Positions 34,949 through 43,833 of a stretch of 64,000 nucleotides of DNA are shown in pieces (position 1 is the stretch's first letter; each line of letters begins with the position of its first letter). Source of the stretch: Butyrivibrio fibrisolvens (lineage in GTDB: Bacteria; Bacillota; Clostridia; Lachnospirales; Lachnospiraceae); the NCBI RefSeq assembly GCF_037113525.1, contig NZ_CP146963.1:1364001-1428000 (forward strand), in the 5' to 3' direction. The position numbers and the translations under genes were made by a program. The notes under the pieces are model-generated. The model was given only the letters and a program-made list of their open reading frames with translations. It did no database searches and was not told the origin of the DNA.

Positions 34949-36637
34949 TTAGAAAATCCTGCGATTCATAAGTGTTATGAAATCTTTGTTGGACTTTGTA
35001 CGTGAGAAGTTATTAAGTATCTGATCAGCTGCATCATCTGCCTTTAAGCCATTAAGACTCTTACGCATACGATTTACAGCATTAAGCTCATCGCTGTTAA
35101 GGAGGAGATCTTCTCTTCTTGTAGAAGACTTGGCGATGTTGATCGCAGGGAAGATTCTCTTTTCCTGAAGCTTACGATCCAGGATCATTTCCATGTTACC
35201 TGTTCCCTTGAACTCTTCGTATACAACGTCGTCCATCTTGGAACCTGTTTCGATAAGAGCAGTAGCAAGGATTGTAAGGCTTCCTCCCTCACGCATGTTA
35301 CGCGCTGCACCAAAGAATCTCTTTGGCATATGAAGGGCTGCAGGATCAAGACCACCTGAAAGGGTACGTCCTGATGGTGGAACAACCTGGTTGTAAGCAC
35401 GTGTAAGTCTTGTGATGGAGTCGATGAGGATAGTAACATCCTTTCTGTGCTCAACAAGACGTCTTGCATGCTCGATAGTCATCTCAGCTACACGTGTGTG
35501 ATGTTCAGGGAGCTCATCGAATGTGGAGTAGATAACTTCTACGTTAGGTCCTTCGATTGACTCTTTGATATCTGTAACTTCCTCAGGTCTTTCATCAATA
35601 AGAAGAATGATGATGTGCATGTCAGGGAAGTTTCTCTTGATTGACTTTGCAACATCCTTAAGGAGTGTTGTCTTACCTGCTTTTGGAGGAGATACGATCA
35701 TTCCACGCTGGCCTTTACCGATAGGATCGATAAGGTCCATGATTCTCATGGAAACAGGAGCACCCGGATATTCAAGTCCGAGCTTCTGGTCAGGGAAGAT
35801 AGGAGTCATCTTTTGGAATGAGTATCTTCTTATGGATTCTTCAGGTGTATAACCGTTGATTGTATCAAGCTGAACAAGTGCTGCGAATTTATCTGTTGTA
35901 TTCTTCTTGGCTGCTGAACCTGAAAGAATATCACCTGTTCTAAGACCATATTTACGGATCATTGCAGGAGCGATATAAATGTCGTTCTCGCCTGGGAGAT
36001 AATTCTCACTTCTGATAAATCCAAAACCATCAGACATGATCTCGATGATGCCGCCTACAGGCATTGGCTCTGAAATGAACTCTGCATCTTTTGGAGCTTC
36101 AGCTTCAGTGGCCGGAGCCTCTTTTTTAGGCGCCTGCTTACGGAAATCCTGAGGAGCTTTAGATTTATGCTGATCTCCCTGAGAAGGAGATTTGTGCTGG
36201 TCTCCCTGTGCAGGAGCTTTGCGCTGCTCTGACTGTGATGCGTTTCCTGACACCTGGATTATGTGACGGGATTTGCGTGGCTGATCCTTCTTTTCGCCTT
36301 TTTTGAAATCTTTGGAATCAGAATCTTTCTTGGAATCGGAATCATTCGTGGAAACAGATTCGTTTTTTGATTCAGACTCTTTTTTTGAAGTTTCTTTGTT
36401 AGCGTTAGATACTTTTTTAGAACCCGTATCTTTTTTAGTTTCGTTGCTTTTCTTGGCTGCTGTAGTCTTCTTTGCTGTAGAAGCTTTCTTTGCTTCTGAT
36501 GCTTTTTCCTGCTCGTCAAGTTCACAAAGGCTGTCAATAAGCTCAGCTTTCTTAACACCTGTGACTCTCTTGATACCGCGGGCTTTCGCAATGTCTTTCA
36601 AAGAAGTCAGACTTAGCGTTTCGTATTTTTCTCTCAT
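34949..36637 (-). CDS. rho: Transcription termination factor Rho with long disordered insertion
   Basis: A 562-residue Rho, about 140 residues longer than typical. The Rho_N helix-extended-loop-helix is at about 5-42 (LKDIAKARGIKRVTGVKKAEL). Residues 43-190 are an inserted low-complexity region rich in Lys, Ser, Asp and Glu, then Gln/His-rich (QGDQHKSPSQGDQHKSK). The RNA-binding cold-shock-like domain is at about 195-265 (SDGFGFIRS). The ATPase core has GKGQRGMIVSPPKAGKTTLL (Walker A), LLIDERPEEVTD, TILIDSITRLTRAYN and the Q-loop. Such insertions exist in several clostridial and actinobacterial Rho proteins, but this sequence differs in composition. Confidence 0.97.
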   Translation of the reverse strand: MREKYETLSLTSLKDIAKARGIKRVTGVKKAELIDSLCELDEQEKASEAKKASTAKKTTAAKKSNETKKDTGSKKVSNANKETSKKESESKNESVSTNDSDSKKDSDSKDFKKGEKKDQPRKSRHIIQVSGNASQSEQRKAPAQGDQHKSPSQGDQHKSKAPQDFRKQAPKKEAPATEAEAPKDAEFISEPMPVGGIIEIMSDGFGFIRSENYLPGENDIYIAPAMIRKYGLRTGDILSGSAAKKNTTDKFAALVQLDTINGYTPEESIRRYSFQKMTPIFPDQKLGLEYPGAPVSMRIMDLIDPIGKGQRGMIVSPPKAGKTTLLKDVAKSIKRNFPDMHIIILLIDERPEEVTDIKESIEGPNVEVIYSTFDELPEHHTRVAEMTIEHARRLVEHRKDVTILIDSITRLTRAYNQVVPPSGRTLSGGLDPAALHMPKRFFGAARNMREGGSLTILATALIETGSKMDDVVYEEFKGTGNMEMILDRKLQEKRIFPAINIAKSSTRREDLLLNSDELNAVNRMRKSLNGLKADDAADQILNNFSRTKSNKDFITLMNRRIF

Positions 36638-36785
36638 AAAATATCCTTTTGGTATATAAAATTAATAGTAATAATAATTAGTAAGTTTACTTACGAATAA
36701 GCATTTAATTCTTGTATTCGTACAAAGGGGAATCTCGCAGAATTTGCATGAATTTCTTTGCATGAATAAAAATAGCAAAATAAAA

Positions 36786-36806
36786 CGGTGATGTCAAGCA
36801 TCACCG
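36786..36806 (-). terminator. Terminator of the protease-like gene
   Basis: An eight-pair stem CGGTGATG/CATCACCG with a five-base loop. T-rich tails lie on both sides, so it could act in both directions; on the minus strand it follows the gene at 36889-38349. The 251-base gap between the gene and rho shows nothing else clear. Confidence 0.7.
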
Positions 36807-36888
36807 CCTTGTTTTTTTCTTGAGATGTTTAAGATGAATGTTGAAAAATCAGCATTTAGGGGTATCAGACCCGCCTTGGAAATGTGTC

Positions 36889-38349
36889 TTAATCAAGCTT
36901 TGAATAATCAAAAGAAAGAATATTATCTATCATCAAAGCATAGCTTTTATTGGTGGTCAGATTCTTTGCATCAGCAATTCCTACCAGGTTACCTCTCATA
37001 TCAATTACAGCTGTTCCGCTCATTCCATCCTGAAGTGCGAGAGTAGCTGTGAGATAGATGGAAGCGTCCTTGTTTTCCGGTATCGTATCGTTGATCTTGA
37101 GAAGAGTCATAGGAGTAATGAGATCTTTGCCGGTATGCTTATAGTTAGTTGCGATTCCAAGAAGCTGGGCTCCTTCAGGAATCTGCGAATAAATGTTCGG
37201 GTTGACTGATATTTCTCTAAGTCTTGTAAGGATTCGCATTGGTATATAGTCTGTACTGAGTCTGAACAGACATAATTCGTTCTCGGTTGAAAGTCTGGTG
37301 TATTTGATGGCATTGCTGAAGGTGATGCGTGTTCCATCATACAACCAAAGCTCGTTGTTGCCTTCTCTCATGCGGTCAAGAACATGTGCTACTGAAATGA
37401 AATAAATATAATCCGGAGTTATATCATAGATAACGCCAGATCCGGACCAGCCATTTGGAGAGTCTTCAGAATCTGCATGGAAGAGCTCTATAAGAGATGG
37501 CTTTACAAGCTGCTGTGCAAGTGTGAAGTTCTCGGAAGAGAGCGGCTTATAATTAAAGTACCCGGTCTTGCAAAGGGTCTCAAGTGATGATTCTGAAGTA
37601 TAGGCATCAGCAACAGCAGTTGAAGTTTCGAGTGATGATGCGAAGGTATCATCAGCAAAAGCGACGGATTCAGCGAACGTAAGAACGCTTGCTTCATCAT
37701 AGCTGTCATCGGGCATCATGTATGTCAGAAGAATACCTGTATAACTTGACGAATGTGACAGTACCATGAGGTAACCACTGTATTTGCGACCTTCAATGAT
37801 CTCTGTTACTTTTGCTCTTAGAAGACTATTGAGACCGTCTTCTGAAGTGAAGCATTCAACCTGATCTGATGTAAAGTACTGCGATGGAGTCAGGAATGAA
37901 GAGAATGAATCGATGTTGTACAGCGAAGGACTCTGAACCAGCTGTGCTTCAGAAACACACATAATGTATGCATCGTCATTGCCTTCGATCATTACGGTAT
38001 CTGATGTGGTTCCGAAAGTTCCTACAAAATCTTCATTCCCATAGAAAGAGAAGCACAGGGAATGTCCGTTATGCATTTTAACATTGGCGATATGATAAGA
38101 TGTCTGACCGTTTGCATAGGTCTGAAGCCCCATGAGCGCATTGGAATAGCCCTGAGCATAGTATGTAGAATATGTATGTGTGGAATTTATATCAGGATCT
38201 TCGGAAGTTGCAAAAACGTCATACGTTCCCGAAGTAGTAGTTGTTGTCTTATTTTTACTGTCTGCATATGCTGTTAATGATACAGGTGTATGGAAAAAAG
38301 TTGATAGAACACAAACTGTAATGACAGGAACAAGCAAGCCTCTTTTCAT
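36889..38349 (-). CDS. Secreted trypsin-like serine protease family protein
   Basis: A 486-residue protein with an N-terminal signal segment (about 1-30, TAYADS end). Residues 50-280 form an unassigned external domain. Residues 285-486 carry a trypsin/HtrA-like fold: GSGVIYDI, then AHVLD with candidate His322, and ALQDGMSGTAVID with candidate Ser444 in GMSG. The expected DLA-type aspartate segment reads NELCLF with Glu358, so the triad may be altered. Ending IDNILSFD is like HtrA proteases without a PDZ domain. Likely works at the cell surface; substrate unknown. Confidence 0.75.
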   Translation of the reverse strand: MKRGLLVPVITVCVLSTFFHTPVSLTAYADSKNKTTTTTSGTYDVFATSEDPDINSTHTYSTYYAQGYSNALMGLQTYANGQTSYHIANVKMHNGHSLCFSFYGNEDFVGTFGTTSDTVMIEGNDDAYIMCVSEAQLVQSPSLYNIDSFSSFLTPSQYFTSDQVECFTSEDGLNSLLRAKVTEIIEGRKYSGYLMVLSHSSSYTGILLTYMMPDDSYDEASVLTFAESVAFADDTFASSLETSTAVADAYTSESSLETLCKTGYFNYKPLSSENFTLAQQLVKPSLIELFHADSEDSPNGWSGSGVIYDITPDYIYFISVAHVLDRMREGNNELWLYDGTRITFSNAIKYTRLSTENELCLFRLSTDYIPMRILTRLREISVNPNIYSQIPEGAQLLGIATNYKHTGKDLITPMTLLKINDTIPENKDASIYLTATLALQDGMSGTAVIDMRGNLVGIADAKNLTTNKSYALMIDNILSFDYSKLD

Positions 38350-38621
38350 ATTACTACCCCTTTCTAGAATGCCGCTGATACAATGAATGTTTCCCTTCAG
38401 CGTGCATATAAAATATCGGCCATGCGTGGTAGTGGGTGAATAGAAAAAAATCTACAAAATAAAAAATATTATTTGTACTTTTTTCTCTATTGACTTTGTA
38501 TGTCTATTTTATCATATTAAGCATCCATGAACCATATGATAAATTGAAAAGATGCAAACGAGATTTAGTCTATCTGTTAGCCAAAAAAGATAAGAAACTT
38601 TGCATGAAATCTGTAATTTTT

Positions 38622-38704
38622 GAAAATGATTTTTTCAAAAAGAAAATAGGGTTTTCCAAAAAGAAAACTGGGTTTTCAAAAAAGAAAACTGGGTTTTCTA
38701 TAAA
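38622..38704. repeat. Tandem 21-base repeats, self-complementary
   Basis: Three exact-length 21-base units begin at 38642, 38663 and 38684 (GAAAACTGGGTTTTC plus an A-rich spacer), preceded by a decayed copy at 38622. Each unit can form a GAAAAC/GTTTTC hairpin. An 82-codon frame on the plus strand (38490-38738) reads through them as KKKTGFS repeats, but it has no ribosome site. The 495-base gap 38350-38844 also holds the predicted RNA at 38700-38786. Confidence 0.75.
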
Positions 38705-38786
38705 GAAAACCCTGCAGATGGGAGGGCTGCAGGGTTAAAAGAGGACTATGGAAGGAAAGGGTTATTTGGGGGAGGAGTCCTTCCAT
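38700..38786 (-). ncRNA. Predicted small RNA 2 with C-rich loops (3' side of the CxxC gene)
   Basis: On the minus strand: stem-loop 1 (ATGGAAGGA/TCCTTCCAT, 38786-38748) with loop containing CTCCTCCCCCA, an 11-base linker, then a 10-pair terminator hairpin (AACCCTGCAG/CTGCAGGGTT, 38736-38708) with loop CCCTCCCAT and a T-rich tail. The design is the same as at 34765-34855. It begins 59 bases after the stop codon of the gene at 38845-39642 with no terminator between, so it could be made from that gene's 3' UTR. Confidence 0.45.
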
Positions 38787-38844
38787 TGCTACTACATATA
38801 TCGACACCTCTTTATAAAAATTAACCCCAAATAACAAAAAAATA

Positions 38845-39642
38845 TTAATTTTTTTTCTTACGCGCTTTAAGGCGCTTGATCTCTTCTTTCTCAGTTTCAA
38901 AAATTGTCTTACGCCTTACAGGAAGCTGCTCGAGGTATTTATCAAGGTGCTTCATCCGCCATATAGCGCTGCCTTCAAGAGAAGGGATATCGTGAGCTGA
39001 CTGCAGGATTGTAACATAGGTTGGCAGATCCACTCCGCAGCGGTACAGGAACTCGATCCAGTGATTGATCTCCGGCGGAAGTGCTGCAAATCTTGTATCA
39101 GTCTGAAACTTCATGTCACCTGTAACCTGTACACAGCTGGCTGAGGAACAGATAGTCGTTAGTTCGTCTATTGTAAGGTAATTAAGCTCGAATTTATTGT
39201 ATTTCTCCCGGAGAGCTTTGATGATATGCCCATCATAGATATTGTCTGCCTGTTCGATATAAGACCAGTCGAGAAGATACAGATTATGGAAGTTTACAGG
39301 GAATTCGTTGATATAAACCTGTTCAACCATGGTCCCGTCATCTGTTACCTCAATGGATCTTCCGCACGAAGGACAGATGGTTTCTCCAACGAAACCTTTC
39401 TTCGATCCTTTGTTTATATAAAAATGTGGGAAAAAGTGTCCGCACCCGTCGCAGTAAAGAGGAAAGAGTGTGATATCAAGTTTCATTGAAAGCTGATCAT
39501 CTGTCTTGATCAGCTGGATTCTGTTTGGGAATCGTCCTCGCGTTCCCGGAATGTAAAAATCAAGTGCCATATGATCGAAAAGTCTCCTCATCAGGATGTC
39601 TGGTCTTATCATCATATAGATGATTAATGTACATTGTATCAT
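38845..39642 (-). CDS. CpXC-like double-CxxC zinc-binding protein of unknown function
   Basis: A protein of up to 265 residues. Two CxxC pairs about 30 residues apart (LYCDGCGHFF and TICPSCGRSI) form a zinc ribbon near residues 60-95, resembling the CpXC-domain arrangement. A helical middle follows (DWSYIEQADNIYDGHIIKALREKY) and the tail is very basic (ETEKEEIKRLKARKKKN), suggesting nucleic-acid contact. No clear Shine-Dalgarno precedes 39642; the true start may be one of the ATGs at 39615, 39612 or 39591. Function unknown. Confidence 0.65.
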   Translation of the reverse strand: MIQCTLIIYMMIRPDILMRRLFDHMALDFYIPGTRGRFPNRIQLIKTDDQLSMKLDITLFPLYCDGCGHFFPHFYINKGSKKGFVGETICPSCGRSIEVTDDGTMVEQVYINEFPVNFHNLYLLDWSYIEQADNIYDGHIIKALREKYNKFELNYLTIDELTTICSSASCVQVTGDMKFQTDTRFAALPPEINHWIEFLYRCGVDLPTYVTILQSAHDIPSLEGSAIWRMKHLDKYLEQLPVRRKTIFETEKEEIKRLKARKKKN

Positions 39643-39773
39643 ATTAGATAAAACTGTACCATCACTGGAGGTGCTTGCTGCCTAATATGTTGTTCACAAT
39701 TTTGTAATGAATTTTAGGGCAAACTAATGTAAAATAATAAAGAGGGTGAAAAAAATCAGGGAGATTATTAAAA

Positions 39774-41105
39774 TTGGGGACAGACAACAGAGATAAAGTT
39801 CATATTAATTCTAAGAACAGAAATAGATATGCAGATGAGTCTTTTCTCAAGGATGAAATAGCTTCGATCATGCGATATGAAGCAGATGATGACGATGATG
39901 AGATCGATGAAGAAGAGTTAAGACTAGAAGAAGAGCATTTTAAAGAATATCAGGCAAGAATAACAAAAAGAATAAATGAAATGAAAGCAGAGCACGACAA
40001 ACAGGTCTTCAGGCAGAATGTTATCAAGGCCGGAGCTGCTATAGTGGCGGTAACTGTGGTCGGTGTATTTGCTTTTAGTTATGTTGGCACACAATTCCTT
40101 AAGGCAAGGTCTGTTGATGAGGCAGCTGCTGCAGAATGTTCAACTGCGCAGACTGAAGTGGTAGATGCAAGTGATGAAACGGCCGCTTCCTCTATAGCAT
40201 CAACAGAGTGCTCTGTCGAAGAAGAAAAATGTGTGGCATTTGAAACTCCTTCAACACAGGAGTTCGGATCTGAAATAGGCAGTGCCTGCGGAATTTTGAT
40301 CAATGCAGACACTATGGAAATTGTATCTGAGAGAAATGCTTATGCTAAGATGTATCCGGCATCAATGACCAAAGTCCTCACCCTACTGGTTGCAGTGGAG
40401 AATCTTACACCTGAGCAGCTTGATGATACATTTGAGATTACTATAGAAATAACAGATTTTAGCTATTCACACGGTTGTAGTGCTGCCGGATTTGATGTTG
40501 GTGAACAGGTTAAAGTCAGAGATCTTTTGTATGCACTGATTCTTCCTTCAGGAGCTGATGGCGCTCTGGGACTTGCTTATTACATAGCTGGATCACAGGA
40601 AGCTTTTGTTGATATGATGAATGCTAAACTTGAAGAACTGGGGCTTTCCGATACAGCACACTTTACTAATTGTATAGGCGTTTATGACGATGACCATTAT
40701 TGCACAGCATATGATATGGCAATGATAATGCGTGCGGCTATGGATAATGAGCTTTGCAGAGAAATATTGTCTACTCACTATTATGTGACGGAGAGTACCG
40801 AGGTACATCCTGACGGAATTGAACTTTCTAACTGGTTCCTTCGTAGGATTGAAGATAATGATGAAGGTATAAACGTTGTATGTGGCAAGACCGGTTTTGT
40901 AAATCAGTCGGGAAATTGTGCAGTCAGCTATGCAGAGAGCGAAAATGGTGATACGTATATACTTTGTACAGGCAATGCTCAAGGCTCCTGGCAATGTATA
41001 CGTGATCAGACTAATCTTTATGCTTGCGCAATGAAGAATAGTAACGATACAGGTTATTCTGTTTCAGCAGCGGAGTCGAATTCAGGAGGAATAGATGAAG
41101 AGTGA
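39774..41105 (+). CDS. D-alanyl-D-alanine carboxypeptidase (penicillin-binding protein family S11)
   Basis: A 443-residue membrane-anchored carboxypeptidase that trims peptidoglycan stem peptides. A cytoplasmic charged segment (about 1-85) precedes a membrane helix at about 86-106. The catalytic SxxK is Ser197-Lys200 (SMTK) and KTG appears near residue 372 (CGKTGFVNQ). The second motif is SGA (PSGADGA) instead of SxN; this variant occurs in several clostridial S11 proteins as far as I recall. The long N-terminal cytoplasmic part is unusual for the family. It starts at TTG, with GGGAG about ten bases upstream. It overlaps the next gene by 11 bases. Confidence 0.85.
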   Translation: MGTDNRDKVHINSKNRNRYADESFLKDEIASIMRYEADDDDDEIDEEELRLEEEHFKEYQARITKRINEMKAEHDKQVFRQNVIKAGAAIVAVTVVGVFAFSYVGTQFLKARSVDEAAAAECSTAQTEVVDASDETAASSIASTECSVEEEKCVAFETPSTQEFGSEIGSACGILINADTMEIVSERNAYAKMYPASMTKVLTLLVAVENLTPEQLDDTFEITIEITDFSYSHGCSAAGFDVGEQVKVRDLLYALILPSGADGALGLAYYIAGSQEAFVDMMNAKLEELGLSDTAHFTNCIGVYDDDHYCTAYDMAMIMRAAMDNELCREILSTHYYVTESTEVHPDGIELSNWFLRRIEDNDEGINVVCGKTGFVNQSGNCAVSYAESENGDTYILCTGNAQGSWQCIRDQTNLYACAMKNSNDTGYSVSAAESNSGGIDEE

Positions 41106-41910
41106 CAACTTGGTCTGTTTTTATCGTGAGAACGATGCTTATGGAGAACTAAGTAATTGGATCAATGCGCCTTTTAAATATGCAGGTATTCAATATCAGT
41201 CATCACTTCAATTTATTATGTTACATAAAGTCATGATGTTTGGTCAGCGTCAGATTGGCCAGAAGATCATGCAGGAGACATCACCGGAAGAGATCAAGAA
41301 GCTGGCTACCAAATTCGAGGGTTACAGGGATATGCTGTGGGATGTTACCTGTGAGGGCGTAGCTTATCGCGGGATCAGGGCCAAGTTTCAGCAGAATCCC
41401 AAACTGGCAGAAAAGCTTCTTGCTACAGGTAACAAGGTCATAGCTTTTTCATCTCCGCTTGATGAGATGTGGGGTACAGGTATATCTTTAAACCAGCCTG
41501 AAGCAGCTTATGATCCGTCTAAATGGAAAGGCAAAAACAGACTTGGTCGAGTTCTTATGGATGTAAGAACATGGCTTAGACTTTCTATTATGGCTACTGG
41601 TGAGATCCTTCCTTACATGGATATAAAAGATGGTACCACGATACCGGAATTCCGCATGACGCCCGGAGAACTTCAGATGATACCTGATTTTACCAGAGCG
41701 ATTCAGACATATGTTCTGTCGCTACCGGATCAGCATGCTAAGGATACATGCCTTAGATCATTTGAGATGGGAAGGCTTGATGCCAATATTGCATCACTTC
41801 CAAGGGCGGGATTACTTGAAATGAAGCAGGAAGTCTTCGATAATGCAAGACTTAGAGCAATTATAGAGCAAAAAACCAGACCTGCGGGTGGCAACGAATT
41901 GCCTGAATGA
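41095..41910 (+). CDS. NADAR family protein (RibX/YbiA-like N-glycosidase)
   Basis: A 271-residue protein. Residues 1-165 are a NADAR domain: VCFYRENDAYGELSNW, the QYQSSLQFIMLHK helix, GVAYRGIRAKFQQNPKLAEKLLATG, then DEMWGTG and NRLGRVLMDVR. NADAR proteins cleave N-glycosidic bonds of phosphorylated riboflavin intermediates or remove ADP-ribose from guanine bases in toxin systems. A 100-residue helical C-terminal extension is not part of the usual domain. Its ATG lies within the last codons of the carboxypeptidase gene, so translation is coupled. No partner toxin is visible here. Confidence 0.85.
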   Translation: MKSDNLVCFYRENDAYGELSNWINAPFKYAGIQYQSSLQFIMLHKVMMFGQRQIGQKIMQETSPEEIKKLATKFEGYRDMLWDVTCEGVAYRGIRAKFQQNPKLAEKLLATGNKVIAFSSPLDEMWGTGISLNQPEAAYDPSKWKGKNRLGRVLMDVRTWLRLSIMATGEILPYMDIKDGTTIPEFRMTPGELQMIPDFTRAIQTYVLSLPDQHAKDTCLRSFEMGRLDANIASLPRAGLLEMKQEVFDNARLRAIIEQKTRPAGGNELPE

Positions 41911-41936
41911 AAAACTAATATGGGGAGGCAAGACTT

Positions 41937-42140
41937 ATGGTTACAGAGAGAAAGCGCGAGATCATTGAAAAGTATGAGGTTCTTCTTGATAAGGCTCTCA
42001 AAGAGGATCCGGAAGGCGGTCATGATAGTACATATCATGATTTCAAAAGAGAATGCAGCGATAATGGTTATGTTGGCGAGCTTCAGCAGCAAATGTGGCA
42101 ATCGATTGTTAAGCGAGTAGATATAAATAACAGAAAGTGA
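41937..42140 (+). CDS. Small charged helical protein of unknown function
   Basis: A 67-residue protein, MVTERKREIIEKYEVLLDKA at the start, then DSTYHDFKRECSDNGYVGELQQQMW. GGGGAGG lies eight bases before the ATG. It lies 26 bases after the NADAR gene and is likely co-transcribed. The composition fits one or two amphipathic helices. No family recognised. Confidence 0.65.
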   Translation: MVTERKREIIEKYEVLLDKALKEDPEGGHDSTYHDFKRECSDNGYVGELQQQMWQSIVKRVDINNRK

Positions 42141-42152
42141 TTTTGTATGAAT

Positions 42153-42197
42153 AAAGGGGCCACACAGAGGTAGGATGATACCTCTTTGCGGCCCTTT
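42153..42197. terminator. Long hairpin, probable terminator
   Basis: AAAGGGGCC/GGCCCTTT and AGAGGTA/TACCTCT form a two-part stem just after the small gene at 41937-42140. The T tract is poor in the plus direction, so its role as terminator is uncertain. Confidence 0.5.
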
Positions 42198-42372
42198 AAA
42201 AATGCAATTCGATCAAAAAATGCATTCTGTCGTATAAAAAATGTATTTCGTCGCATCATTGTAGAAGATCTTAAAACGGATGGTAGTATATAAATATCTC
42301 CGGAACATAAATAATCTTCTACATGATATGTTAGAATAATCATAATACGTAGGGATAACCGGAGGGGACAGC

Positions 42373-43809
42373 ATGAGAATTCAAAAGATCAGACTGATTT
42401 CGAAAAAGTTAGGCCAGTATTCATCAGCTTTAAGAGAGGAGTCAGAACAAAAGCTCACTATTTCGAATTCCGGACGACTGTGGTTCACAGCATATTCGGG
42501 AAGAGATGATGACGATCAGGATTATTCTGCTGTAAGAAAACTTGGGGCGAGTATTGGAAAAGAGCTTGCCAGTGAGATACTCGAATATGTTAACGAAGTA
42601 TTTTACGGAAGAAAAGAAGGAAAATATATTTCAGATGAGCATGGCTCTTTTGAACTGATCATCACTGACACAAAGGGGAATAATTACGTATATGGTGGTG
42701 AGTTATCCAAAAGCGCAGACAGGATCATATCTAATCTGTCAGTAAAGCTCAGAGAACTTATTCCTATTGACAATCTTTTCCTCTTTGACGGCGGAGAGTA
42801 TCAGACAAGTGAGAAGACTACAGTACGCTACTGCTATTGTAGTATTGAACCCAAAGGGATGAGCACCAATTACTTCTATATAAGTGATTTCGGACTTTTG
42901 CAGTCAGGCTCATTTGTTGAGATTCCATTTGGCAAAAAAAATACTATAATGAAGGGAACTGTTATTAGCAGTGATTACTTTGAAGGTGAAAATGTTCCTT
43001 TCGCAGTAGAAGTCACCAAACATATCATTAGAGAGATAAGTCAGGATGAATTTGAAAATACTGACGAGCTTAATGAGAATCTTTCGAGAGAAGATCAGGA
43101 TGATCTTGATGAAGTTGAAGATCTTATTGAAAATGAGAACTACGACGGAATGTACCAATGGGCTTATGAACACCATGAACGCGACGATGTTCAGCAGATC
43201 ATGGCCAAGGTAGTCCAGTGCTATGAAGAATGTGTCAGACAGAACATGCCGGTTGCAGCACTTAATCTTGGTACATTATACTATGAAGGTCGTTATGTCA
43301 GACAGGATTATCAGAAAGCATTTGAGCTTTATAAGATAGCAGCCGATGCAGGAGAACCCAGGGCTATAAGCAATCTCGGCTATTGTTATTACTACGGAAG
43401 ACATCAGGAAGTTGACTATGCTAAAGCATACGAGTATTTTCTTAAAGGAGCACTTCTTTTTGATGATGCCAATTGTCTTTTCAAGCTTGGGGATATGTAT
43501 CTTCAGGGCTACCATGTTGAAAAGAATGAAAGATATGCATACCTTATGTATGAACGTGCCATGTTTGAATGTTATGGCGATGACGGAAGACCTGATCCGA
43601 TTATACCGGATATCATGCAGAAGATGGGACAATGCTTCCTGTATGGAATCGGAATATCACCGGATGTACCTAAAGCACTTACACTGCTTAATAATGCCTT
43701 GACAGGCTTTTATTATAGAAAAAAAGATGATCCGAATGCAGTGCAGCTGATAGCTGAAACAAAAAAATGCATCGAAGATGCAGAAAGGATATTGGATTCG
43801 GAGGAGTAA
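42373..43809 (+). CDS. Sel1-repeat protein
   Basis: A 478-residue cytoplasmic protein. The first 220 residues are an unassigned beta-rich domain (KLTISNSGRLWFTAYSG, CYCSIEPKG, TNYFYISDFG, VEVTKHIIREIS). Residues about 250-470 are Sel1-like helical repeats, for example AALNLGTLYYEGRYVRQDYQ, AISNLGYCYYYGRHQEVDYA and CLFKLGDMYLQGYHVEKN. Such repeats bind partner proteins. GGAGGGG precedes the ATG, and the next gene begins 24 bases after the stop, so the two form an operon. Confidence 0.8.
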   Translation: MRIQKIRLISKKLGQYSSALREESEQKLTISNSGRLWFTAYSGRDDDDQDYSAVRKLGASIGKELASEILEYVNEVFYGRKEGKYISDEHGSFELIITDTKGNNYVYGGELSKSADRIISNLSVKLRELIPIDNLFLFDGGEYQTSEKTTVRYCYCSIEPKGMSTNYFYISDFGLLQSGSFVEIPFGKKNTIMKGTVISSDYFEGENVPFAVEVTKHIIREISQDEFENTDELNENLSREDQDDLDEVEDLIENENYDGMYQWAYEHHERDDVQQIMAKVVQCYEECVRQNMPVAALNLGTLYYEGRYVRQDYQKAFELYKIAADAGEPRAISNLGYCYYYGRHQEVDYAKAYEYFLKGALLFDDANCLFKLGDMYLQGYHVEKNERYAYLMYERAMFECYGDDGRPDPIIPDIMQKMGQCFLYGIGISPDVPKALTLLNNALTGFYYRKKDDPNAVQLIAETKKCIEDAERILDSEE

Positions 43810-43833
43810 ATAATAAGCGAGGGAAAGAGAACT

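Noticed and set aside
38622..38704. CRISPR array
   Set aside because: The 21-base units follow each other without spacers, and no cas genes lie nearby.
38490..38738. 82-codon plus-strand frame with KKKTGFS repeats
   Set aside because: Regular repeats are interesting at DNA level, but there is no ribosome site and the frame starts in AT-rich spacer. Kept as a tandem repeat, not as a gene.
41095..42140. Toxin-antitoxin system based on NADAR and the 67-codon gene
   Set aside because: NADAR antitoxins accompany DarT-type ADP-ribosyltransferase toxins; the small protein shows no such motifs, so I do not claim it.
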